The translations under genes and the position numbers were made by a program. Positions 32,685-42,785 of a stretch of 64,000 nt of DNA are shown in pieces. The stretch spans positions 1,398,007,001 through 1,398,071,000 of the forward strand of contig CM057456.1 in the NCBI GenBank assembly GCA_016271365.2, given 5' to 3'. Position 1 is the first letter of the stretch. Every line of letters starts with the position of its first letter. Under the pieces are notes generated by a model. It ran no database searches. It saw nothing but the letters and a program-made list of their open reading frames with translations, and was not told where the DNA came from. This DNA comes from Neoceratodus forsteri (Eukaryota > Chordata > Ceratodontiformes > Ceratodontidae).

Positions 32685-34548
32685 TCACACCATGGCAGTG
32701 AGCTCCCTCACAGCCCCAGTGATGTCACAACAAACCTGGTGGAGGGCATCCAGGAACTGTGCCTGATGCTCCTGTGTACCCGGTTCTGCCCACATAAGGT
32801 CAGCATGCACAGCCTCCTGGAGATGGACTAGTTCATGCTGTACCTCCCTCTGGAAGTCATGCAGCTCCCACTGTGTGGTGGTCTGCAAGTCCACTGCAGA
32901 GCATAGGAGCTGCAGGGCTCCTAAGCATCCTATCCCTGTGGTGCATGCACACCCGGGACGGTGGATGGAGTTAGTTGGTGGTGATCATCTGTGGGGGAAC
33001 GGCCCACACCCTGTGTGTCTGTGTTCCGCACCACCGCACTGCCCGCTGTGGCCCACATGTCACATGTGGGGGCTGCTGGGCCATCAGGATGACTGCCCAC
33101 AGGAGGGTCTCGTATAGGCTGGGCGGTGTGTGGAGCCGCAGACATGGCAGCCACACCAGTGGCAGTGGTTGTGATGATGGTGGTGATAGTGGCAGTGGTG
33201 GTACTGGGGCATAGACCACAGGAGACCCTGGCAACACCAAAGGTGCAAGTTGACTGGTGGGTGATTGTGCGGAGACTGCTGTGAGGTCACTGCTGTCAGC
33301 CCCCGACAGGTCCTCCAAGCCTAGTCCAATGTCTGATGGGGAGTACCCCACTAGAACAGCAAGGGCATTATGGTAGTCCACGGTGGGGATGTACATGTCC
33401 ACATCATCATCAACAAAAGAAACATCCCAGAATCATGCAGCCATGGACATCCCTCCAGCAGCTGCTTGTGCCATCGACTTCTGCACACCAGATGTCGATG
33501 GACATCCCCCCCTGACTGTTGCACTGCTGTGAGGCCATCATCTTGCACTGTGGACTGAGAAGAACACTGTAAGTGTGATGCACAGCACACAGTGGTCCCA
33601 TACCAGTGCCGCCACATGCAAGCCACACCAGTGCTGCCAATAATGCACAGTGCAAGCCCCAAAAAGGTAACCACAGCACACATACCCACACAGCCAAGGT
33701 GCAATCACAACCACGGTCGGAATGTGGATTGCACGGGCATGCATATGACCATCACCAAGTGTACACAACACACCATGCCATGCCACACACACGTGCAGAC
33801 CACCAAGAGGGAGGTAATAAATACAGCACCCAGTGACACGTGGTAGCATGCAACACCGCATGGTGAAGGCACACCCACTGCCAATAAACATAACATGTGC
33901 AGTGGCACTGGGACATTGTATGCAGAATACACCATGATCGTGTCACCATGTCACATGCTGATGGTCCAGCACTGCAAAGCCCACACCACTGGAGTGTACC
34001 ATACTGCACCCAGGCCATCACAATGCACACATGTGTGCACTGGCCAGGGCAGTTTGTGCTAAAACACAGGCAGTGCAGCCTGTAAACCCATGAAGCGCCA
34101 TGCATACCATGTTGGTGCATGTCCCTGTACTCACATGCCGATGTAATTCCAGTGGTGTTTCACAATCACCGCCCTCCACACCTGCCATGGCCACAGAACA
34201 GTGTGTTGATGCCACCACTGCCACAATGGGGTCTGCTGTTGCAAGCTCCACCAGTTGAAGACCTCCCCCTGTGCCCTACATGGCACAGCAATGTGCTGCC
34301 TTCTCCTCCTTTGCCCTCCGCTGCATGTCATGCCATTGCTTGCATACTGCATCCATTGTGCGGCCACCTCCACCCAAGGCATTCACCTCTGCAGAGATCT
34401 GTCCCACATGTCCCACACAGTGGCATCTGTGGTCTTGTAACACCGCATTGCTTGCTTCCTGGACTTGAACCCATTGGTCAGGGCCTTCAGCTCCTCCCTG
34501 GAGAACTTGTGGGACCACAGCTTTGCCCTTCCATCACTGGCACCTATG
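32685..34548 (-). pseudogene. Harbinger Myb/SANT-like accessory protein, convergent to the transposase
   Basis: In animals this protein brings the Harbinger transposase to the nucleus and binds the element ends. An acceptor (CACATAG) precedes 34548. The first exon reads KLWSHKFSREELKALTNGF and WDMWDRSLQR, then after a frame change near 34383 VCKQWHDMQRRAKEEKAAH, the trihelix/Myb pattern with its three Trp. A donor (GTGAGTAC) lies at about 34134. A second exon from about 33557 (acceptor TTCTTCTCAG) has an acidic stretch, IGLGLEDLSGADSSDL, and a helical tail, WELHDFQREVQHELVHLQEA and LDALHQVCCDITGAVREL, stopping at 32685. Frame changes make it a pseudogene. Confidence 0.7.
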
Positions 34549-34586
34549 TGGGGAAGTAAGGTGCCAGTGATCAGTGTCTGTCCTGT

Positions 34587-34588
<2 letters not shown>

Positions 34589-34620
<32 letters not shown>
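34589..34620. repeat. (TG)n microsatellite
   Basis: Sixteen uninterrupted TG units in the first intron or upstream region of the minus-strand Myb-like gene. On the minus strand it creates a spurious Thr-His repeat. Confidence 0.95.
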
Positions 34621-34623
<3 letters not shown>

Positions 34624-35840
34624 AGTGGGCCACTACACATGACTAAAGGGTCACAGTGTGGCATAGGCTATGGCCCTGTGTCACAGAGTTGTGGGTCAAA
34701 GCCCACCAGACATGCTGAACATGCCCAACAATGTTCTCCACATTTCTTCTGTTGGTGCCTGCTACATGATGGTGTCTATATGCAATAGGCAAACAAGCAT
34801 CACCATGTAGTGTGAGTGCAGCACCAGGATCCATGTGTTGTCTGCACACCAACAGATGTGTGCCAGACGGTGGGCACACAGACTGGTGGTGATGGCAGAG
34901 TGCAAAATGTGTCCTGGGTTAGGCACAGCATTGCATGGGTTACACATACACATGATGGTGGGACTGCATCAGCCACGCGAGCACTGTGTCTATGTTGTGT
35001 GATGTTCCACCCCTAAGACTGTACTGCATATCTGTAGATGCGCATGGGCATCTGTATGTGTGTCACAATGTTCGCATTCCTAGCCACTGTCACATTATGC
35101 ATCTGCTGTATGACAGAACAACAGTGCTGTGCTATGACTGTACATACCTGCATGCTGGGCCTGCTGCATCTGTGATTGAAATATTCCACAGTACCTGTTA
35201 CATGACATCCTGATCCCAGTGACATTCCCTCAAATGAACTGTGGGCCCCATGACAGTGTAGCATAATGCACACATTGTTGCAGAACAATATGGCATGGTA
35301 ATAACCTAAGGACACCTACCTGTACCTGTGGAAGTCATGTCCTGGGACATTTTAAGGCCTAGTGTTGTAAGCAATGTTGTCTTTCTGCTGTCTGCAGTTC
35401 CGGGAAGCTCAGCAGGTGGGCTGTGGCACACCTTAAATAGCCCAGTTGGGCACTCCACACATGGTAATGGATGCAAATGAGGCCATAATGAGATGCTAAT
35501 GTGGAGGTTTCCACTCCGATTGCCTAAGCAGGCTAATTTGCATACCACCTTTGAATATTGCAAAATTTAGTGCCGGGCAAACACGATTGCACCAGGCAGA
35601 GTTTGAGCCATGGTGCAGCACTAATTGTTTAAAGCTGGTCTGCGTCATTTACCACCACTCCAAGGGTGCATGCGGGATTACATCATCACAGTGGAGGTCA
35701 TGCAAGGGTTGCGCATGCTCACTGGTGGCCGTCTGACCTAGTGCAGCGCTATAGAATTTTGTGCCATGTCATTCATGGCTAGTGTGGTGCTAACATACGC
35801 ACACTTCATTATGTGGCCTGAGCAGCTCAGAGCAGCAGAA
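34621..35840. other. Harbinger non-coding interior
   Basis: Divergent intergenic region between the minus-strand and plus-strand Myb-like genes. It may hold the promoters of both, but I recognise no motif. At 35551-35590 TTGAATATTGCAAAATTTAG resembles the right terminus near 40300 in reverse orientation. CTAGTGTGGTGCTA occurs here (about 35772) and at 30080 in the same orientation, hinting at repeated subterminal sequence. Confidence 0.45.
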
Positions 35841-38800
35841 ATGTCAGAGTGGTGTCACAGGATGAACTATTTTGAAGTGGCCAACATGGTCCATTTGGTC
35901 ATGGCATGGTAGCGTTAACTGTTTGGTGAAGTCCATGAGGGAGACAGGCCCAGGAGACAGGTGTGGGTAGAAACTGCATGCCACCTGTCCCAGTTGATGG
36001 GGATTCCCCGCACTGGGGAGCAATGCAGGCAAAAATATGTTGACCTGCAGCACCGGGAGAGACAGCGGCTGGAAAGGTTCCAGTGCATGGCGCGTGCTGG
36101 CACTGTAGCTGTGCCAGGTAAGTGGACACATAGCACTGACTTTTGCATGTTAGTGGGTGTGGGCAGCTATGTACATGCTATAATTGTGGGTACATCTATG
36201 TAGGAGGGGCACATCACGCATGCCTCTCATGCTGCTGGGTATGTCCCATGCAGTGCACTGTCTGACACACTATGTGTACAATGGTGCCCGTGTGTAAATC
36301 CACAGTGCCTGTGTCTATGGTCGTACATGTGACGTGCATTGATGGCAGCACACGACTGGTATCAGTGTTGTCTATCACTGGTTGTGTAGCACATGTACTT
36401 TGCACTGGCAGTGCATGTGTGTCCCATGTGACATATGCATGTTGCTGTGGGCACAGTGTGACAATTTCACAATGCTTAGCTGGCACAGTTGGGGGAGTTC
36501 ATGCTGTCCATGCTGGTACTGACACTAGTGTTTTCCCTTCACTCTGCAGGCTGCAATGCCAGGGGACAGCAAGGGCATGCCTGGAGGCCCCAGGACCAGA
36601 CCCTGAGAGGGACGGACAGCAGTGACGAGCAGTGGGGTGCCACACGTGAGTATGCTTCTATGTTGTCTACTTGTGTCACCAACATTGCTGGTTGGGGCAT
36701 CTTTGTTACCCCCATATAGCACTGGGCCGCAAACAGATGGGGGCATGTGACCATGGGGTGCCCATGTTACTGTGCCACTGGGGTGGGGATCGCACACACA
36801 CACTACTGCCTGTGGTACGGTGCACCTGGACACTGTCCAGCCATCCCATACAGACTGAAGGCCTGTGTTGTGGTATGGCTGCTCACAGTTGGTCACTGCT
36901 GTGCCACGGTGTGTCCTGCATTGCAGAGCCATGCGTGGGTTGTCCTGTGCACGTCGCATATGCCTATGTGGGAACACAAACATCTTGGTGGCACTGTCCT
37001 GCTGTATTGCAGCTGTACCCTGGGTGCTGCATGTCTGACATTTTGTGGCCCTGTGTCACATCAGTGTCTGTGACATGGTGACATGTGCATGACTGCTCCT
37101 TGCACACTGCGCATTGGACTGTGCATGGTAGCCCACGGTCCACTATGGGAATGTTGGTCAACACCACTGGGCTGTGTATGTGGCACTGTTATCCCAATGT
37201 GTTCTTGTGTGCTGTGCATGGTGTATGTACTACCATTTTATGGTTGTATTGTACTGTTGCCTGTGGGCCAGCTCCTTCTGTGTTCTGTTGTTCACAACAC
37301 CCGTACATGTGCCGTGGCCTTGTCTGCATTGCATGCATTGTATGTCAGCTGTGTGGTATGTTGTGCTCATGGCTGTATGCTGCTGAGTGGGTGTATTGGT
37401 AGGTTCCTGTGGTTGCGTGTCTGCCCACAGCATGCATACACTGCATGGCATGCCTCTGGCCTGGCCATGGTTCCTGTGGACATTGTGTTCATACAGTGGC
37501 ATGACCATGTCTGCATCATCTACAAAACACATGCTACCAGTCACATTGCCCTGTGCTCTTCTGGTGTGCCACCATGTCGGGGCTGTGCTGCACTGACTAC
37601 TGTAATGCGCTGTACCTCGGGGTCTCGGGAGGTTCCTTCCGTCGGCTGCAGCAAGTGCAGAATGCAGCTGCCAGGTTGTTGATGGGGCAGCCTAAGTACT
37701 GCCAGATCACCTTGGTGCTGCGTGAACTGCACTGGCTGCCAGTCAGGTGGAGGATCCTCTTCAAGGTAGGCTTGCTCACCTTTAAGGCTCTATACTACCT
37801 GGGTCCTAGTTACCTGGAGGACCTTCTGATGCCTGCTGCCTCGGTCTGCTCCCTCCATTCCTCCTCCTCTGGGGCCTCCTTGTGATTCCCAGGATGAGGC
37901 TGAAAATGGCAGTCGACAGAGCTTTTAGTGTTGCCGGCCCCGTCCTGTGGAATTCGCTACCTTCAGCTGTAAGGGAGGCCCCTTCCGCAGAGATATTCAA
38001 GGCCCGCCTCAAGGCCTTCCTGTTCAATCACGTTTTCCTGGACTCTGTCTTTTAATTACTACCTAGGTAGTGATATACAGTGTAACAGCTTTTGTCCCAG
38101 GCTACCTGTTTATTTATTTTATTTTATCATAGCTGTCTATTTAATACTGTCTTATTTATTGGTGTGTTGTTTTATCTATTCTTTGGTTATATTTTTGTGC
38201 ATGGTGCCCAGAGCCTCAGGGACTGGGCGTCTTAAAATAAAATGTGCCTTGCCTTGCCACACTATGGCCACTGACCCATTGTCTTTGTGGCGGTGAGGGG
38301 AGGTTTGCTGATGATGTCTGGCTCAGTGGTGCATCACTGCCCTGTGGTACTGTGGGCATTGTATGTCCACACATCACACTTGTGTCCTTGTGTCATGGTC
38401 GGTGTCTGGCTGTGACGGGGGGGGTGTGGTGACATCTGCACACTGTCTACTGCGCTGCCCTGTGGATTGCCACTACAGATCACAGTCTATTGATGTGTGA
38501 CCATTGGTTGTGTGGTTTCTGGTTGTGATGTTGCTAGGTCACCTGGCTCTACCTTCTGTTCCACTGGGCAACATGTCCCACCCATTCCATTGCAACAGTG
38601 TTTTTTCCTTGCTATGGGACAGTCTGTTGTTAACCTTAGGAGGGCTGTGTAGCTGTACTGGGACAGGGTCTACACTGGTCATGCTTGGGGCATTGCCGCA
38701 TCTGTGGTGGTGATGGTAATTGCCTTCCAGGACTTCCTGTCTGTGTGGGATAGGGGCATCTACCATGGGGTTTGTGCTGCTGCATACAAGCACAGGTCAG

Positions 38801-39140
38801 ATGGAATGTGCACTGTTTACATTGTTGGGTACATGGGCATGGTGGCTGGGACATGCTGTCCTTCCCTGGAGCCACATCCTGGGTTCTGCATTGCTCCACA
38901 GTGTCAGCACACCATTCTTACATGGACATCATTCCCCCCCTAGGTACACACCAGAGCTCACTGTGGACCAGGCGGCCCAAAGAAGGGGAAGGCAAGGATG
39001 ACCTTCTATGCAGGCTTGTGTGCCAGCAGTGCACCATTATTGAGCATCAGGCCATCATCATACATGAGACCAGGCACATTGCAGTGGTCCTTGAGTGGAG
39101 GCTCCCTGCACAAAACCAGGCCCAGGCTTCAAACCCTTAA
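35841..39140 (+). pseudogene. third Harbinger-block gene: three-exon Myb/SANT-like protein
   Basis: Exon 1 (35841-36117) starts at ATG with MSEWCHRMNYFEVANMVHLV and later gives GIPRTGEQCRQKYVDLQHRE, the third helix of a Myb/SANT trihelix with Gly-x-Pro-Arg-Thr and Lys-Tyr-x-Asp-Leu. Donor CAG/GTAAGT at 36118; acceptor CTCTGCAG before 36550. Exon 2 (36550-36645) is 96 bp, with RGTDSSDEQWGAT; donor GTGAGTAT. Acceptor CCCCCCCTAG before 38944; exon 3 ends at TAA 39138-39140 with CTIIEHQAIIIHETRHIAVV, a helical tail. The frame is continuous across both junctions, about 189 codons. Two stops in exon 1 (TAG 35910, TAA 35916) could each arise from a Gln codon by one C-to-T change. Intron 2 carries an L2 fragment. 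Confidence 0.6.
37585..38262 (+). mobile_element. L2 LINE 3' end inside intron 2 of the third gene
   Basis: The frame at 37590-37885 gives DYCNALYLGVSGGSFRRLQQ, VQNAAARLLMGQPKYCQIT and VLRELHWLPVRWRILFKVGL, the well-known C-terminal block of L2 ORF2, ending in GPSYLEDLLMP. In another frame the final VLWNSLPSAV-like block (about 37940-37990) and FKARLKAFLFNH follow. The 3' end has GCCCAGAGCCTCAGGGACTG and short CCTTG repeats at 38247-38262. It is 5'-truncated and inserted in Harbinger sequence. Confidence 0.85.
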
Positions 39141-40177
39141 TCCCTCTCTTCCCTTGTTATTCACCCTTCCCTGTTCCCCCCGTTTGGTTTTTCATTTTCT
39201 TGTAAATAGTTGTAAATTATTTTGTGTATTGTTTCTATAATACATGATTTTCTAGTTGCATTCCGGTGTCCTGTCTCGGTCTTGGGTTACTGTAGGCAGT
39301 GTCACTGCTGTGGTGTGTTGCACCTACTGACCTTCCCGTTCACCATGGTGGATGCCATCATGGCCTGTCTTGTGGCATTGGTTTTACAACAGTTCTCCCT
39401 GCACTGTCAGTGGCTGTGCATGTGGCAGTGGGTTGTTTTGGATATGGTAGGTTTCTCCTCTATGTGGCTGTCATATTCTGTTCTCCATGTGTGCCCTGCA
39501 TGTCCTTTGTGTGAGTCAGGCGACATCTGTCTTGTGTCTGCCTGTGGACATGGTCTGTTCCCTGTTCCTTGGGTGCAACATGATGGCAATGCCTGGTGGG
39601 AGGGAGGGCCTTGGTCTGCGGGCCTGTAGGGCTCTAACTATGTGGCCATGGCTGCCATCCACCCCCTCGTGTCCTTCCTCTGTGTAGCCTGTGGTGTGCT
39701 GTCCCCTGCTTTGTGTCAGGGATCCTTATCCCCTTCCCCTGTGCACAGTGGGCACTGGTTGGGTCCATATTGCCACACAGACATGGCTCGTCCATTCTGT
39801 GGGTCACATCACCACTGTCCCATCTCTGCACCATTTCCACAGTTCACATTCAGACTCTATTGCTTCATTTTAGGGGTTTTCTTTCATGTTTTTTTCTTTT
39901 TTTATTATTTATTGGTTTCTTTGTTTTTTCCTGACATTGCCTTCAGTGGTTCATTTGCTGTTGTTTGTGTTGCACACTGCTGTTTGCTCTGGTGTTCACA
40001 TTTTGGGCTTCACTTCTTTGCATGCGCCCCCAGTGGACACATGGTTCTCCTGTGCACTGTGCTGCTGTTTGCACTGCCTGGTTGCTATATTCAGAGCTGT
40101 CTTCTTTGCTATTTTCGGATCTCTCTTGTTTGCCAGGCTATTTTTGCACCGCACTCTCTGCCCTGTTTGCACGGCTT
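39141..40177. other. 3' non-coding part of the Harbinger block
   Basis: G/T-rich on the plus strand and without stable domains. Frames of up to 194 codons (39642-40226) are Phe/Cys/Leu-rich by-products of this composition and do not resemble any protein I know. Confidence 0.5.
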
Positions 40178-40242
40178 CATTTGCATGCTATATTCAGCTT
40201 ATGTAGCCCCTGGGCTATTCCTCTGAATATAGCATGCAAATG
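40178..40242. repeat. perfect 20-bp inverted repeat near the Harbinger right end
   Basis: CATTTGCATGCTATATTCAG (40178-40197) is exactly repeated in reverse complement at 40223-40242, with a 25-base loop. It lies about 70 bases inside the predicted terminus and could be a subterminal protein-binding palindrome. Confidence 0.85.
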
Positions 40243-40325
40243 GTTCTGGGCTAATTTTGCACACTGGGCAATGCTAATTTTGCCCCGGGGCTAAGTTTTG
40301 AATATTGGGCTCCCTATGTCCAACC

Positions 40326-40842
40326 ATCCGACCAATAGCACAGTGGCAGAGCACTATGACTGTGTCTGGGGAGGGTCTAGGATTGATTTCCAGTAGGGCA
40401 CATTCTTTCTTTCTTTCTTTCTCTCTACAATTTATGTTGTACGAGAGAGAGATAGTTACATGCCATTGCTGATGTCACTGATAGGGATTCGGAGCTTATA
40501 GTAGGGGTTCAGACCATAAAACTGTTATCTCTGTGTTGCAATCAACTTACTTAGTTCTGGCTGAGGCTTGTGTCGGTTGGAATGCAACTTGTTGGGAAGC
40601 ATTCCTTCCAGTTGCAGTAAAGAGTTCATTACTAAACTTCACCACAGCTGTGGGGATCTGCACTCACAATTCTTATGCAGACTGATACACAAAGACAAGC
40701 ACTGATGAATTCCTTAATGATTACTTACATGCTGTTCACTATTTCATTGTTTTCTGTGTTTACAATTTGTGATTTACTTGTAAAATTGTGGATAATACTG
40801 TACCAAACACCAAACTGTCTTTGTAATTGTCCCTAATTGCAA
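40326..40842 (+). repeat. 0.5-kb interspersed repeat, copy 3
   Basis: The most complete copy. The tRNA-like head TAGCACAGTGGCAGAGCACT and GTCTAGGATTGATTTCC is followed by a short TTTC run, then the same landmarks as the copies at 21181 and 21936, down to GATAATACTGTACCAAACAC. The Tigger remnant begins immediately after it at 40845. Confidence 0.8.
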
Positions 40843-41156
40843 TACAGTGCACTCCACCAATGATGGACATGAATAACGCAGAAAATCGCATAGCACAGAC
40901 AAGAAATGAAAACCAAAACCCTTCCTATAGGCAGTAACGCTATTTTCCCCAGTTTTCACGGAAATTGCCACATGTCAATAGTGGAAAGCTGATGAGGCAG
41001 ATTAGCGGTAACTGAGCAGTTCAGTGTACTGCATTCAGCTCCTGGAAGTGATTATCAAGCTAGTTAACTAGGTGGTAATGGAGGCAATTACTTAAGGCAC
41101 CTAGATAGCTCACCTGCTGTCTCCAGTCTATGCCTGTCTCACCTCCTGCTGCAAGC

Positions 41157-41262
41157 ATGTCAAAAAAGGGATGAAATCCCACTCACTCGCAAAACTGAGC
41201 TTTTAAAACAAATCGAAGTACTCCCTAAGATGAGTGTGCATGACATTGCACCTGCCTGTTTT
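41157..41262 (+). pseudogene. Tigger transposase N-terminal helix-turn-helix remnant
   Basis: After ATGTCAAAAAAG and one frame change, the sequence reads LTRKTELLKQIEVLPKMSVH and DIAP, the first helices of the CENP-B/pogo DNA-binding domain. A C-terminal remnant, SGKQTMIDSFFNTE followed by a stop at about 42461, matches the end of the same transposase type. The DDE domain is absent. Confidence 0.65.
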
Positions 41263-41304
41263 GTGCCGAAGCAACCAAATGGCATGGATGACCAGTGACA
41301 TTTT

Positions 41305-42262
41305 CAGGTGTCAGCATTGCTCAGTTGGTAGCACATCTGTCTATGGACCATAAGGTCGTGGGTTCACATTCCACACCAGGATTGGACTCGTACCTAAAAA
41401 CGCTGGCACCTGAGTGCAGTATTAGGAGGGTGCTGTACTGCTGGGGTGTGCTGTTCATTGGATGAGATGTAAAACCAAGGTCCCTTCTACTCATCCTGGT
41501 GCTGTCCTGGTGGGTGTCCAGGTGGAAGTAAAAGAACCTAAGGCACTCTTTGCAAAAGAGTAGAGGACTTTATCCGGTGTCCTGGCCAATATTCCCCTTC
41601 CCATAAAACTGGTTCATACAATTATTCAGGCTGTGTGTGGGTGTTGATGTGTGATATGGCTGCCACTACGCATTCAGTAACTTTACTACCAGTCTAGCAT
41701 TGCTTGTAAAGCACTTTGGGATACATAGAAACATAGAAGTTGACAGCAGATAAGGACCACAAGGCCCATCCAGTCTGTCCATTTTTTCTGCCTTATGAAT
41801 ATGCCATAGGCCTTTACTCTGTCAATGGACTATCTATTCATACTCATCTGTATTGCTCCCTTATGCCTATCCCATGCCTGTTTGAAGCCTTACACTGTAT
41901 TCATATCCACCACTTCCTGAGGTAGGCCGTTCCATGCATCCACCACCCTTTCTGTGAAAAGAACTACCTCACATTACCCCTTAATCGGCCTCCCTCTAAT
42001 CTCATGCTGTGTCTTCTTGTCCTGCTATTTTTCTTATATTGAAACATGTTAGACTCTTTCACCTTGTTAATGCCCGTAAGATGTTTGAATGTTTTGATCA
42101 TATCACCTCTCTCCCTCCCTCCTTTGCTCAAGGGTATACATATTAAGCTCCGTTAATCTGTCCTCATATGTTTTCTGATGCAGTCCCTGCACCATTTTGG
42201 CTGCCCATCTTCCACATTGTGTATAAAAAGCGCTATACAAATGGCGATTCTTCTTCTTCTTT
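41305..42262 (+). mobile_element. V-type SINE, nearly complete, split by a CR1 fragment
   Basis: The tRNA-like head TCAGCATTGCTCAGTTGGTA and GTCGTGGGTTCACATTCC is followed by GGATGAGATGTAAAACCAAG, GCAAAAGAGTAGAGGACTTT and TCCGGTGTCCTGGCCAATAT, then TTGTAAAGCACTTTGGGAT at 41704. The tail resumes after the CR1 at about 42222 with TATAAAAAGCGCTATACAAA and a CTT repeat. This is the full head-core-tail order of the family. It lies inside a Tigger remnant. Confidence 0.8.
41724..42218 (-). mobile_element. CR1 3' end inserted into the SINE tail
   Basis: ACATAGAAACATAGAAGTTG, then CAGCAGATAAGGACC and CATCCAGTCTGTCC, is the reversed CR1 3' terminus, nearly identical to 53774. On the minus strand a decayed C-terminal ORF2 segment follows. 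A short ACAT occurs on both sides (41723 and about 42215), which could be the target duplication. The element is cut after about 0.5 kb, ordinary 5' truncation. Confidence 0.8.
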
Positions 42263-42785
42263 GACTGGTCGAGGGCATGGGACAGTAAGCTGCATGGCCA
42301 TAAAATTGTCCTGCTCCTGGACAGTTTTAATGGGCACTCTGATGTGCAGAACCAATGCACTGGAAGCTGATGGATACCATAGAGAGAAGCTTCCATCCAC
42401 AAACATCTCTGTCTGGAAAGCAGACAATGATTGACAGCTTCTTCAATACAGAGTGATGTTAACCAAGAGAGTGATTTTAACCACCAACCCCCTACTCTTC
42501 AAATCTTCAATAAAGCAGTTGTTTTAACCAACACCCTCCCTCCCTCCCTCCTTCCTCCCACTGTATGAGACAAGCACCATGAAGCACCATAAAGTCAAGC
42601 ACAAACACATAAAAATTCCAGAAAGGCATACGCACACCGTTCCCCTGCTACCCTGCCCGAACAATATTCCAACTCATAGTGCATGATCAAAAAATAAAGT
42701 TCCCCTGTCCCCCTGTGTACTGTACTGAGACTCTACTCAAACTACTGTACTCAAACTCACAGTGTCACCGGAGTGGAGTGTACTG

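Larger units (their letters stand above)
30011..40310 (+). mobile_element. large PIF/Harbinger block with three genes
   Basis: This stretch carries a HARBI1-like transposase (+), a convergent Myb/SANT-like gene (-) and a third spliced gene (+). Without the two younger insertions (30548-31267 and 37585-38262) it is about 8.9 kb. A right-hand terminus GAATATTGGGCTCCC (40300-40314), with the inward sequence CCCCGGGGCTAAGTTTTG, is Harbinger-like. An imperfect partner, TTGAATATTGCAAAATTTAG and GTGCCGGGCAAA, lies internally at 35551-35580, so this may be two elements: a 5.5-kb one to the left and a 4.8-kb one (35551-40310) carrying the third gene. No left partner was convincing at 30011, where the CR1 stops. 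Confidence 0.65.
40845..42785 (+). mobile_element. Tigger/pogo remnant with nested SINE and CR1
   Basis: The left end CAGTGCACTCCACCAATG and the right end, on the other strand, CAGTACACTCCACTCC are inverted repeats. TA precedes the left end; the right flank is TG, presumably mutated. Between them are N- and C-terminal transposase remnants. A V-type SINE with its own CR1 insertion occupies 41305-42262. Without those the Tigger remnant is about 1 kb, so most of its transposase is deleted. Confidence 0.65.

Noticed and set aside
34383..34664. Start of a minus-strand frame with a Thr-His repeat
   Set aside because: The repeat comes from the (TG)n microsatellite; the genuine part of the frame begins only after the acceptor at about 34549.
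37083..37682. 199-codon plus-strand frame
   Set aside because: It runs from intron-like G+T-rich DNA into the L2 fragment, so it joins two unrelated sequences.
39642..40226. 194-codon frame, Cys/Phe/Leu-rich, hydrophobic
   Set aside because: It follows the G+T-rich composition of Harbinger non-coding DNA, as do several overlapping frames on both strands. No domain or homologue recognised.
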